Positions 23,394-31,410 of a DNA stretch of 64,000 nt are shown here, in pieces. Both the position numbers and the translations under genes were made by a program. Positions within the stretch are counted from its first letter, which is position 1. Every line of letters starts with the position of its first letter. The stretch comes from Cellulomonas sp. Root930. GTDB lineage: Bacteria; Actinomycetota; Actinomycetes; Actinomycetales; Cellulomonadaceae. The notes beneath the pieces were generated by a model, which saw only the letters and a list, made by a program, of their open reading frames with translations, searched no databases and was not told where the DNA came from. Location: NCBI GenBank assembly GCA_001429255.1, contig LMJI01000002.1:421274-485273 (forward strand), read 5' to 3'.

Positions 23394-25250
23394 ATGGAGC
23401 ACGACGAGCTCGTCGGCGCCCTGCTCACGCTGCGCAGCCGCGTCGCCGACGTCCGGCTCCCGCTCGAGACCGCGTCGGCCCCGAGCGCCCGTGCCGACCG
23501 CACCCGTGTCCTGGACCAGCTCGACGACTACCTGCTTCCGCGGCTGCGCGATCCGGGCGCACCGGTGCTGGTCGTCGTCGGCGGCTCGACGGGTGCGGGC
23601 AAGTCCACGGTGGTGAACTCGCTGGTCGGCGCCGAGGTCAGTCCGTCGGGCGTGCTGCGGCCCACCACCCGCTGGCCGGTGCTCGTGCACCACCCCCTGG
23701 ACGTGCGCTGGTTCAGCTCGGACCGGGTGCTCCCGTCGCTGTCCCGCGCGGACGCGGCCGGCGAGCAGGGGCTCGCGGGTGCGCGTCCAGGACTGCGTCT
23801 GGTGGCCTCCGAGGCGGTGCCGGTGGGGCTGGCCCTGCTCGACGCGCCCGACGTGGACTCGGTCGAGGAGGGCAACCGGATCCTCGCCGCCCAGCTGCTG
23901 GGTGCCGCCGACGTCTGGCTGTTCGTCACGACCGCAGCGCGCTACGCGGACGCCGTCCCCTGGGAGCTGCTGGCCGACGCCGCCCAGCGGGGCACGCACC
24001 TCGCGCTGGTGCTGGACCGGGTGGACGTCGGTGCCGAGACGGCGGTGGGCGAGCATCTGCAGCAGATGCTCGCGGATGCCGGGCTGTCGGCGGCCACGGT
24101 GATCGTGGTGCCCGAGGTCGCGCTCGAGGACGGGCTGCTGCCCGAGCACGCCGTGGGGCCGATCGCCGACTTCCTCACCCGGACCGCCACGGACCCGGCC
24201 GTCCGCGCGGCCGCGCTCGCCGAGACCTGGGACGGGGCGGTCGCCGACGTGTCCCGCCGGGCGCTCGACCTGGCCGCGGCGGCCGACGAGCAGCGGGAGG
24301 CGGACGTGCGCCTGCGCTCGGCGGTGACGGCGGCCTACGCGTCGGCGTCGGCCCAGGTCGCGCACGCGACCTCCGACGGGACGCTGCTGCGCGGTGAGGT
24401 GCTGGCCCGGTGGCAGGACGTGGTCGGCACCAGCGAGTGGTTCCGCTCCCTCGAGCAGGGGGTGTCCCGGCTGCGCGACCGCGTGGTGGGGTTCGTGCGT
24501 GGGCGTCGACCGGCCGAGCCGGCTCTCGTCGAGGCCGTGGCGCACGGGTTGTCGGCCGTCATCCAGGACGCGGCCGAGGACGCCGCCGAGACCGCCCACT
24601 CCGCCTGGCGGCACGACCCGGCGGGCCTCGCGCTGCTCGACGGGCTGGCCCTCTCGCGGGCGTCGAGCGACCTGCGGACGCGCACGGCGGAGCAGGTCCG
24701 CGCGTGGCAGGGCGACGTGCTGTCCCTCGTCGAGACGGAGGGTGCGGACAAGCGGACGACCGCGCGTGCACTGTCCTACGGGGTCAACGGCCTCGGCGCG
24801 GTGCTCATGGTCGCGGTCTTCGCGTCGACCGGCGGGCTCACAGGCGCGGAGGTCGGCATCGTCGGCGGGTCGGCCCTGCTCGCGCAGCGCCTGCTGGAGG
24901 CGGTCTTCGGCGACGACGCCGTGCGTCGGCTCACGCAGGAGGCGCACAGCCGCCTGGCCGCGCGCACGGACGCGCTGCTGGAGGAGGAGTCGTCCCGGTT
25001 CACGCGCCAGCTGGACGCCACGGGTGCGCGAGGACGCGACGGGGACGACCTGCGGGCGTCTGCGGCGGCGGTGAGCTCGGCGATGGCGGCACGGACCGCG
25101 GCGACCGCGTGGGGGGCCGGCGAGCTCCCGGCCGGTGGCAGCGGGCACCTGCGCGGGACAGGGGCCGTCGCCCGCTCGGTGGCTGTGCCCGACCGCGAGG
25201 AGCCGGAGCGCCCCCGGTGGTGGAGCCGCTGGTTCCGGGGCGACGGGTGA
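23394..25250 (+). CDS. dynamin-like GTPase, pair 2 member A
   Basis: A 618-residue GTPase paralogous to the protein at 17549: the same N-terminal helix pattern with RLPLETASAPSARADRTRVLDQL, P-loop GSTGAGKST (64-72), VSPSGVLRPTTRWPVLVH, LLDAPDVDS in place of DxxG, and LFVTTAARYADAVPWELL. Unlike its paralogue it has a hydrophobic stretch around residues 460-495 (GVNGLGAVLMVAVFASTGG then VGIVGGSALLA) that could be a membrane-inserting paddle, followed by a helical stalk. ATG with GGGAGG 10 nt upstream; a GTG two codons earlier is possible. TACGCT just upstream may be its -10. The stop overlaps the start of member B. Confidence 0.8.
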   Translation: MEHDELVGALLTLRSRVADVRLPLETASAPSARADRTRVLDQLDDYLLPRLRDPGAPVLVVVGGSTGAGKSTVVNSLVGAEVSPSGVLRPTTRWPVLVHHPLDVRWFSSDRVLPSLSRADAAGEQGLAGARPGLRLVASEAVPVGLALLDAPDVDSVEEGNRILAAQLLGAADVWLFVTTAARYADAVPWELLADAAQRGTHLALVLDRVDVGAETAVGEHLQQMLADAGLSAATVIVVPEVALEDGLLPEHAVGPIADFLTRTATDPAVRAAALAETWDGAVADVSRRALDLAAAADEQREADVRLRSAVTAAYASASAQVAHATSDGTLLRGEVLARWQDVVGTSEWFRSLEQGVSRLRDRVVGFVRGRRPAEPALVEAVAHGLSAVIQDAAEDAAETAHSAWRHDPAGLALLDGLALSRASSDLRTRTAEQVRAWQGDVLSLVETEGADKRTTARALSYGVNGLGAVLMVAVFASTGGLTGAEVGIVGGSALLAQRLLEAVFGDDAVRRLTQEAHSRLAARTDALLEEESSRFTRQLDATGARGRDGDDLRASAAAVSSAMAARTAATAWGAGELPAGGSGHLRGTGAVARSVAVPDREEPERPRWWSRWFRGDG

Positions 25251-26863
25251 GCGCGTCGGCGGGGAGCCTGACGGGGCGCGTCGCGGCGCTCGACGAGGCC
25301 GTCGGTCTTGCACGCGGGCGGCTGCCCGACGCCGCCCTCGAGGCGCCCGCGGCCGTCGTCGCGAAGGCGCGGGACCGTGCGGCGCTGTCGGGTGAGTACA
25401 CGGTGGTCGCGCTCGCCGGCGCCACCGGCTCGGGGAAGTCCTCGCTGCTCAACGCCCTCGCCGGTGCGCGCATCGCGGAACCGGGCGTCCGTCGGCCCAC
25501 CACCGGGCAGCCGGTCGCGGTGATCGTCCCCGCCAAGGGCGGCGACACGGACGAGGGCGCCGACGAGCTCCTCGACTGGCTCGACGTGCGCCAGCGGCAC
25601 GTCGCGGCGAGCCGCGCCCTGGAGTCGGCGACCGGCCTGGTGCTCCTGGACCTGCCCGACCACGACTCGGTGGTCACCGAGCACCGCGCGATCGCCGAGC
25701 GCCTCTACGGGCGCGTGGACCTCCTGGTCTGGGTCGTCGACCCGCAGAAGTACGCCGACGCCGCCCTGCACGCCCGGTACCTGCGCGGGCTGCGGGACCA
25801 CGCGGGAGTCGTCGTCCTGGTGCTCAACCAGGCCGACCGGCTGCGCCCCGCGGAGCAGCGGGCGATGCTGGCGGACCTGCAGCGGTTGGCCGCTGAGGAT
25901 GGTCTGGGCGCGTCGCCGGTGCTGGCTGTGAGCGCGTCGACCGGCGCGGGCGTCGGGGAGCTGCGGGACCTGCTCGCGCGCGCGGCGCAGCGCCGGCTGG
26001 CGGCGACCGAGCGGGTGACCGGGGACGTGCGCCTGGCGGCGCGCGCCCTGGTCGAGGCGTGCGGCCGCCCGCCGAACGTGCGCCGGGAGGTCGGTGCGGC
26101 GGCGTCGCTCGTGCGCGCGTGGGAGTCCGCGGCGGGGGTCGGCGAGGTCGCGGACGCGGTGCGGCGCTCCACCAAGCGGTCGGCGCGCGCTGCGACCGGG
26201 TGGCCGGTGACGCGGTGGGTCGCGCAGCTGCGCCCGGACCCGCTGCGGCGCCTCGGCCTGGGGCGCGACCGGCTCCAGGCGGGGGCCGACGACCTGCTGC
26301 GCTCGTCACGGCCGGCGCCGGCGGCGGGCGAGCGGGCCGCGGCGCTCAGCGCGGTGCGCACCTACGTGGACGCCGCGACGGCCGGGGCGCCCGACCACTG
26401 GGTCCTCGCCGCGCGGTCGCGCGCGGCCGACGTGGATCTCGACGACGTGCTCGACCGGACCGTCGTGCGGGTTCCCGTCGGCGCCGTCCGCGTGCCGTGG
26501 ACGTGGCGGCTGCTCGCGTTCCTGCAGTGGGTGCTGCTGGCGGTCGCGGTGGCGGGGCTGGCCTGGCTCGTCACGCTGGCCGCCATGGCGTGGCTGCAGC
26601 TGCCCGCGCCCGAGACGCCGATGTGGTGGGGGGTGCCCGCGCCCACGCTTCTGCTGCTCGGCGGGGTCGCCGGGGGACTGCTCGTCGCAGGACTCGGCTG
26701 GCTGGTCGGGGTGGTCGCCGGGCGCAGCCGTGCCGCGACGGCGCGACGGCGCCTGGGTGCGTCCGTGGCGGCTGCGGTCAACGACCACGTCATCGCGCCG
26801 GTCGCCGCCGAGATGGACGCGTTGGCGCGCTGCCGCGCGGCGGCGTCGAAGGCCGCGGCCTGA
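25247..26863 (+). CDS. membrane-anchored GTPase, pair 2 member B
   Basis: A 538-residue paralogue of the protein at 19312, GTG start overlapping the stop of member A by 4 nt. The P-loop is GATGSGKSS (58-66), then RRPTTGQPVAV, LLDLPDHDS (Asp for Gly in G3), the shared block WVVDPQKYADAALH, and G4 NQAD. Near the C-terminus there are two hydrophobic hairpins (FLQWVLLAVAVAGLAWLVTL and LLLLGGVAGGLLVAGLGWLV) with a short external loop, then a cytoplasmic helix. The conserved order A-then-B in both loci supports an obligate partnership. Confidence 0.82.
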   Translation: MSASAGSLTGRVAALDEAVGLARGRLPDAALEAPAAVVAKARDRAALSGEYTVVALAGATGSGKSSLLNALAGARIAEPGVRRPTTGQPVAVIVPAKGGDTDEGADELLDWLDVRQRHVAASRALESATGLVLLDLPDHDSVVTEHRAIAERLYGRVDLLVWVVDPQKYADAALHARYLRGLRDHAGVVVLVLNQADRLRPAEQRAMLADLQRLAAEDGLGASPVLAVSASTGAGVGELRDLLARAAQRRLAATERVTGDVRLAARALVEACGRPPNVRREVGAAASLVRAWESAAGVGEVADAVRRSTKRSARAATGWPVTRWVAQLRPDPLRRLGLGRDRLQAGADDLLRSSRPAPAAGERAAALSAVRTYVDAATAGAPDHWVLAARSRAADVDLDDVLDRTVVRVPVGAVRVPWTWRLLAFLQWVLLAVAVAGLAWLVTLAAMAWLQLPAPETPMWWGVPAPTLLLLGGVAGGLLVAGLGWLVGVVAGRSRAATARRRLGASVAAAVNDHVIAPVAAEMDALARCRAAASKAAA

Positions 26864-26883
26864 CCGCTCCTAGGATCGAGCGC

Positions 26884-27378
26884 ATGACTCGCCTCGAGGT
26901 CCCCGTGCAGCTGCGCTGGTCGGACATGGACGCCTACCAGCACGTGAACAACGTCGAGATGCTGCGGCTGCTGGAGGAGGCGCGGATCGAGGCGTTCTGG
27001 AGCCACCCGGTGGCGCCCGACGGCAGCCGGGTGGAGAGCGCCTGGCCGACGGCGGTACTCGACGCGGGTCCGGGCGCCGAGCTGTCCACGCTGGTGGCGC
27101 GCCAGGAGATCGAGTACCTCAAGCCGCTGGGCTACCGCCGGACCCCCGTGATCGTCGAGATGTGGCTGGGCCACCTGGGCGGGGCCAGCCTGGACGTCTG
27201 CTACGAGGTGCGCGACGCGGGTGACGTGGGTCCCGAGCGCGTCACCTACGCGCGCGCCGTGACGACGTTGGTGCTGGTCGACGCGGCGACCGGAGCTCCC
27301 CGGCGCATCGGACCCGAGCAGCGCGCGGCCTGGTCCGCCTACGTGGAGGAGCCGGTCACGATCCGCCGGCGGCGCTGA
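26884..27378 (+). CDS. acyl-CoA thioesterase, hotdog fold (4HBT/FcbC type)
   Basis: A 164-residue single-hotdog protein. RWSDMDAYQHVNNVEMLRLLEEAR carries the catalytic Asp and the VNN loop of 4-hydroxybenzoyl-CoA-type thioesterases, and RQEIEYLKPLGYRRTP the conserved strand. It hydrolyses acyl-CoA thioesters in the cytosol; chain specificity is unknown. TAGGAT lies about 8 nt before the ATG (leaderless). It begins 20 nt after the GTPase pair. Its last 23 nt overlap the 3' end of the convergent SDR gene. Confidence 0.9.
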   Translation: MTRLEVPVQLRWSDMDAYQHVNNVEMLRLLEEARIEAFWSHPVAPDGSRVESAWPTAVLDAGPGAELSTLVARQEIEYLKPLGYRRTPVIVEMWLGHLGGASLDVCYEVRDAGDVGPERVTYARAVTTLVLVDAATGAPRRIGPEQRAAWSAYVEEPVTIRRRR

Positions 27379-28969
27379 CGCGTCGGTCCGTGCGGGCACG
27401 CTCGGCGGTCTCCGCCGCACGGGCGATGTTTCGCTGCATCCCGCCGAAGACGATCCCGTGGAACGGGTACACGGACCACCAGTAGAGCTGCCCGAGCAGA
27501 CCCTTCGGGTGGAACAGCGCGCGCTGGGAGAAGACGGAGGGGGCAGCGTCGGACGTGCCCGTCGGCTCGACGCGCAGCTCCAGCCAGGCGAGCCCCGGGA
27601 CGCGCATCTCGGCGCGCAGCCGCAGCAGGCTGCCCTCCTCGATGGCCTCGACCCGCCAGAAGTCGACCGCGTCGTCCACCAGCAGTTGCAGCGGGTCCCG
27701 ACGTCCGCGGCGCAGCCCAGGTCCGCCCACGAGCCGGTCGGCCAGCCCGCGGACGCGCCACGCCAGCCCCCAGGAGTACCAGCCGCGCTCGCCGCCGACG
27801 GCCTCGAGCACCCGCCACAGCGCCGCGGGGGAGGCGTCGACGGTGACCTGGCGCTCGTCGACGAACAGCGAGCCGCCCGCCCAGTCGGGGTCGCTCGGCA
27901 GCGGGTCGCTGGGCGCTCCGGGCACGGAGGCCGACGACCAGCGCGTGGTCACGGCCGCGTCCTGCACGCGCTGCAGGGCCAGCCGCACCGCGCGGTCGAA
28001 GCCGATCAGGCCACCGGGCGGGTCGGGCACGTGCTCGGCGATGTCGTGCTCGTCGCAGACCACCTCGTGCACCAGCGACTCGACCAGCGGACGCGCGAGG
28101 CCGCCCGGCACCGGGGTCACCAGCGACACCCAGAGGCTGGACAGCTTCGGGGTCAGCACAGGGACACCGACGATGACCCGTCGGTGCAGCCCCGAGGCGG
28201 CGGCGTAGCGCTGCATCATGTCGCGGTAGGTCAGGACGTCCGGGCCGCCGATGTCGAACCCGCGGCTGACCTCGGCGGGCATCGCGGCGGAGCCGACCAG
28301 GTACCGCAGCACGTCCCGGATGGCGATGGGCTGGATGCGGTTCTCCACCCAGCGCGGCACGGTCATCGCCGGCAGGCGCTCGGTGAGGTAGCGCATCATC
28401 TCGAACGACGCGGAGCCGGAGCCGAGGATGACCGCGGCGCGCAGCACCGTCGTCGGGACGCCGCTGGCCAGCAGGATCTCGCCGACCTCGGTGCGGGACG
28501 CGAGGTGCGGGGAGAGGTCCTCGCCCTCGGGGTAGAGGCCGCCCAGGTAGACGATCCGCTCGACGCCCGCCTCGCGCGCCGCCTGCCCGAAGACGAGCGC
28601 GGTGTGCCGGTCGGTCGACTCGAAGCTGCGCCCGGAGCCGAGCGAGTGGATCAGGTAGTACGCGATCTGCGTGCCCTCGAGCGCCGCGCGGATCTGCTCA
28701 GGGTCGGCGGCGTCGGCTGCCGCGACCTCGACGTCGCCGTACCAGGGGCGTCCGCGCAGCCGGTCGGGGTGCCGGGCGATCGCCCGCACGCGGTAGCCGG
28801 CGGCGAGCAGCTCGGGGACCAGCCGACCGCCGACGTACCCGGTGACGCCGGTGACAGCGACCAGAGGGGCGTCGGCGCGCGGACGCCCGTCGGGGCCGAG
28901 CCCGGGCACGAGCCCCTCGAGGGTCTCCGCGACCGGGGCGGGCAGGAGGTCGTCCGGGGCAGTGGCCAT
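27356..28969 (-). CDS. SDR-family NAD(P)-binding protein with C-terminal DUF2867
   Basis: A 537-residue two-domain protein. The N-terminal half is an atypical/extended SDR with nucleotide-binding motif VTGVTGYVGGRLVPELLAAGYRV and NmrA-like features (HSLGSGRSFESTDR, IVYLGGLYPEG, VLRAAVILGSGSASF). The C-terminal half (about 370-520) matches DUF2867, with GGERGWYSWGLAWRVRGLADRLVGG and FHPKGLLGQLYWWSVYPFH. The fusion is common in Actinobacteria; no reaction is established. It may bind a lipid or quinone-like ligand in the DUF2867 domain. The ATG at 28969 is 55 nt from topoisomerase IB, same strand but downstream of it. Confidence 0.9.
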   Translation of the reverse strand: MATAPDDLLPAPVAETLEGLVPGLGPDGRPRADAPLVAVTGVTGYVGGRLVPELLAAGYRVRAIARHPDRLRGRPWYGDVEVAAADAADPEQIRAALEGTQIAYYLIHSLGSGRSFESTDRHTALVFGQAAREAGVERIVYLGGLYPEGEDLSPHLASRTEVGEILLASGVPTTVLRAAVILGSGSASFEMMRYLTERLPAMTVPRWVENRIQPIAIRDVLRYLVGSAAMPAEVSRGFDIGGPDVLTYRDMMQRYAAASGLHRRVIVGVPVLTPKLSSLWVSLVTPVPGGLARPLVESLVHEVVCDEHDIAEHVPDPPGGLIGFDRAVRLALQRVQDAAVTTRWSSASVPGAPSDPLPSDPDWAGGSLFVDERQVTVDASPAALWRVLEAVGGERGWYSWGLAWRVRGLADRLVGGPGLRRGRRDPLQLLVDDAVDFWRVEAIEEGSLLRLRAEMRVPGLAWLELRVEPTGTSDAAPSVFSQRALFHPKGLLGQLYWWSVYPFHGIVFGGMQRNIARAAETAERARTDRRVSAAGGS

Positions 28970-29021
28970 CTGGGAAGTCTGCGGTGCCTGGCGCGGACCC
29001 GCACCCGGTCGCGCCGGATCC

Positions 29022-30023
29022 TCAGCGCTCGCTCAGCAACGCGAGCGTCTCCCGCTCGGCGACGGCCTGCGACCGGGTCGGACGGATCGTCGTGCCACGC
29101 TCCCAGAGGTCGATGACCCGCGGGTCGATGTAGGACGCCCGGCACACGGCGGGCGTGTTCCCGAGCTCCTCGGCGACCGCCCGCACGACGTCCGTGACGA
29201 CACGACGACGCGCACGCTCCGCCCGCGGAGGGGCCCCGGCGTCGGCCAGCCCCCGGGCGGCCAGCACCGTGGCGTGCCACGTCCGGAAGTCCTTGGGGGT
29301 GGCGTCGTCGCCCAGCTGCTGCTTGACGTAGGCGCCGACGTCCGCGCTCGTGACGTCGTGCCAGCCGGCGTCGTCCTGCCACGCGAGCAGCTCCTCGCCG
29401 TCGTCGCGCCGCCGGGTCAACGTCCGCACCAGGGTGGCGACGTCGTCGTCCTCGACCACCGTGTCCCGGACCTGGCCCGACTTGGCGGGGAAGTTCAGGT
29501 GCACGCGGCCGGGGTCGCCCTCGCTCTCGGGGGCCAGGACCCGGACGTGCGACCGCAGCAGGGTCGCCAACCCGTAGGAGCCGTGCTGGAGCGCGTAGCC
29601 CTCGCCGCCCACCCGCAGGTAGGCCAGGTCGAGCAGCCGGAACGCCAGCGCGAGCACCTTCTGGCGCGGCATGCCCTCGAGCGCCAGGTCCGCGCGGACA
29701 CGTCGGCGCGCGGCGGGCAGGCGGCGGGCGACGTCGAGCACGTGGTCGTGCTTGAGCCGTCCCCGTCGTACGGTCCACTGCTGGTGGTACAGGTACTGCC
29801 GGCGCTCGGCGTCGTCGAGCCCCGCCGCCTGGATGTGCCCGTTGGGCCACGGGCTGATCCACACCTCGCGCCACGCGGGCGGGATGGCCAGCGTGGTGAT
29901 CCGCTCGAGGTGCTCCTCGTCGACGATCCGGACCTTGTCGAGGTCGAGGTAGACGAACCCCCGACCGGCGCGACGTCGCGACCAGCCGGGGGAGTCGAGG
30001 CGGACGCGGCGCAGGCGGACCAT
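29022..30023 (-). CDS. DNA topoisomerase IB (poxvirus/bacterial type)
   Basis: A 333-residue monomeric type IB enzyme. The N-terminal part has the GFVYLDLDKVRIVDEEHLERI and PPAWREVWISPWPNGHIQA segments, and the catalytic core has LALAFRLLDLAYLRVGGEGYA (Arg of the pentad), the Lys-containing TPKDFRTWHATVLAA (Arg and His) and the active-site Tyr298 in CRASYIDPRVI. It relaxes positive and negative supercoils through a 3'-phosphotyrosine. The ATG at 30023 gives MVRLRRVRLDSPG; a longer frame upstream is not supported. Same strand as the SDR gene and tesB. Confidence 0.93.
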   Translation of the reverse strand: MVRLRRVRLDSPGWSRRRAGRGFVYLDLDKVRIVDEEHLERITTLAIPPAWREVWISPWPNGHIQAAGLDDAERRQYLYHQQWTVRRGRLKHDHVLDVARRLPAARRRVRADLALEGMPRQKVLALAFRLLDLAYLRVGGEGYALQHGSYGLATLLRSHVRVLAPESEGDPGRVHLNFPAKSGQVRDTVVEDDDVATLVRTLTRRRDDGEELLAWQDDAGWHDVTSADVGAYVKQQLGDDATPKDFRTWHATVLAARGLADAGAPPRAERARRRVVTDVVRAVAEELGNTPAVCRASYIDPRVIDLWERGTTIRPTRSQAVAERETLALLSER

Positions 30024-30067
30024 CCGGGCAGTGTCACCCGGCTGCGCTCGGTCCGCGCGGGGAGCGG

Positions 30068-30937
30068 TCAGTCCGGGAAGCGGACCATGCCCTCCTGGGC
30101 CACCGACGCGACGAGCGTCCCGTCCTGCGTGAACACCCGTGCGGCCCCGAGCCCTCGGCCGCCCTGCGCGCTCGGCGTGGACTGCACGTACAGCAGCCAG
30201 TCGTCCACGCGGACGTCCCGGTGCCACCACATGGCGTGGTCCAGCGAGGCGATCGACAGCCCGCGGGTGACCCACGAGCGGCCCGCCCGGCGCAGGATCG
30301 GCTCGAGCATCACCTGGTCGCACGCGTAGGCCAGGAGCGCGCGGTGCAGCAGCTGGTCGTCGGGGACGGGCCCGCGCGACCGGAACCACACGGCCTGCTG
30401 ACCGGTCGCCTCCTTGGGCGGGCCCAGGTAGATCGAGCCGTCGACGTGCCGGACGTCGAAGGCGGCCTCCTGCGTCCAGAACTTGGCCACCGGGTGGTCG
30501 ATGCCGCCGAGCACGTCCAGCGCGGACGGCACCTCGTCGGGGCCGGGGATCCCGGCCGGCACCGTGTCGGCGTAGTCGAGCCCGGGTTGCTGCTCCTGGA
30601 ACGACGTGATCATGGACAGGATCGCCTCGCCGCCCTGCAGCGCGTGCGTCCGGCGGGCACTGAACGAGCGGCCGTCGCGCAGACGCTCGACCGCGAACGT
30701 GATGGGCTCGCGCACGTCGCCGGCCCGCAGGAAGTAGCCGTGCAGCGAGTGCGGGAGCCGGCCGTCGGTGATCGTCCGGCCGGCGGCGAGGAGCGCCTGC
30801 GCGAGCACCTGACCACCGAACACGCGCCCGCTCGGCTGCGGCAGGCTCCGCCCGGTGAACTGGTCCGGCGTTCCCGGGTCCTCCTCCAGCCGCAGGATGT
30901 CGAGCACGGGGGCGGTCGGGTCGGGCTCGATCGTCAT
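30068..30937 (-). CDS. tesB: acyl-CoA thioesterase II
   Basis: A 289-residue double-hotdog thioesterase. Landmarks are FGGQVLAQALLAAGRT near the N-terminus, HSLHGYFLRAGD, RLRDGRSFSARRTHALQ, and in the second hotdog DQVMLEPILRRAG...SIASLDHAMWWHRDVRVDDWLLY, which includes the catalytic Asp of the E. coli TesB triad. It hydrolyses medium- to long-chain acyl-CoA. Cytosolic. Same strand as the topoisomerase (45 nt) and the globin gene (70 nt). Confidence 0.95.
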   Translation of the reverse strand: MTIEPDPTAPVLDILRLEEDPGTPDQFTGRSLPQPSGRVFGGQVLAQALLAAGRTITDGRLPHSLHGYFLRAGDVREPITFAVERLRDGRSFSARRTHALQGGEAILSMITSFQEQQPGLDYADTVPAGIPGPDEVPSALDVLGGIDHPVAKFWTQEAAFDVRHVDGSIYLGPPKEATGQQAVWFRSRGPVPDDQLLHRALLAYACDQVMLEPILRRAGRSWVTRGLSIASLDHAMWWHRDVRVDDWLLYVQSTPSAQGGRGLGAARVFTQDGTLVASVAQEGMVRFPD

Positions 30938-31007
30938 GGACGGCAGCGTCTCACGAGGGGCGGCACCCGAAAGGTGTCCGCGGGGCGTGATGTCGGTCGC
31001 AGAGGAC

Positions 31008-31391
31008 TCAGTCGTCGAACGTGTTGAGCATCGAGTGCGCGGCCCGCTCGAGGTAGTCCCAGAGCTCCGCGTGGTGGATGGGCGCCAGGTCCAGGCTGTC
31101 GACGGCGGCCCGCATGTGCAGGAGCCAGCGGTCGCGCGCGTCGGGGTTGACCTTGAACGGCGCGTGCCGCATCCGCAGCCGCGGGTGCCCGCGCTCGTCG
31201 GAGTAGGTGGTCGGCCCGCCCCAGTACTGCTCGAGGAACAGGGTCAGCCGCTCGGCGGCCGGGCCGAGGTCCTGCTCGGGGTACATGGGGCGCAGCACCG
31301 GGTCGTCGGCGACGCCGCGGTAGAACTCGTCGACGAGCCGCACGAACGTCTCGTGCCCGCCGATCGCCGCGTAGAAGGAGTCGGATCTCAC
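31008..31391 (-). CDS. glbO: truncated haemoglobin, group II
   Basis: A 127-residue 2-on-2 globin. The proximal histidine is His76 in LRMRHAPFKVN, and the distal side has the group II Tyr/Trp pattern with YWGGP (Trp57 region) and FYRGVADDPVLRPMYPE in the B-helix to CD region. It binds O2 and probably detoxifies NO or peroxide. The GTG at 31391 is supported by GAGGA 7 nt upstream and gives the usual GlbO length. It is 19 nt upstream of the ptsI stop, so it is transcribed right behind ptsI and possibly in the same message. Confidence 0.94.
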   Translation of the reverse strand: MRSDSFYAAIGGHETFVRLVDEFYRGVADDPVLRPMYPEQDLGPAAERLTLFLEQYWGGPTTYSDERGHPRLRMRHAPFKVNPDARDRWLLHMRAAVDSLDLAPIHHAELWDYLERAAHSMLNTFDD

Positions 31392-31410
31392 GCGGCAATC
31401 CTCACACGCG

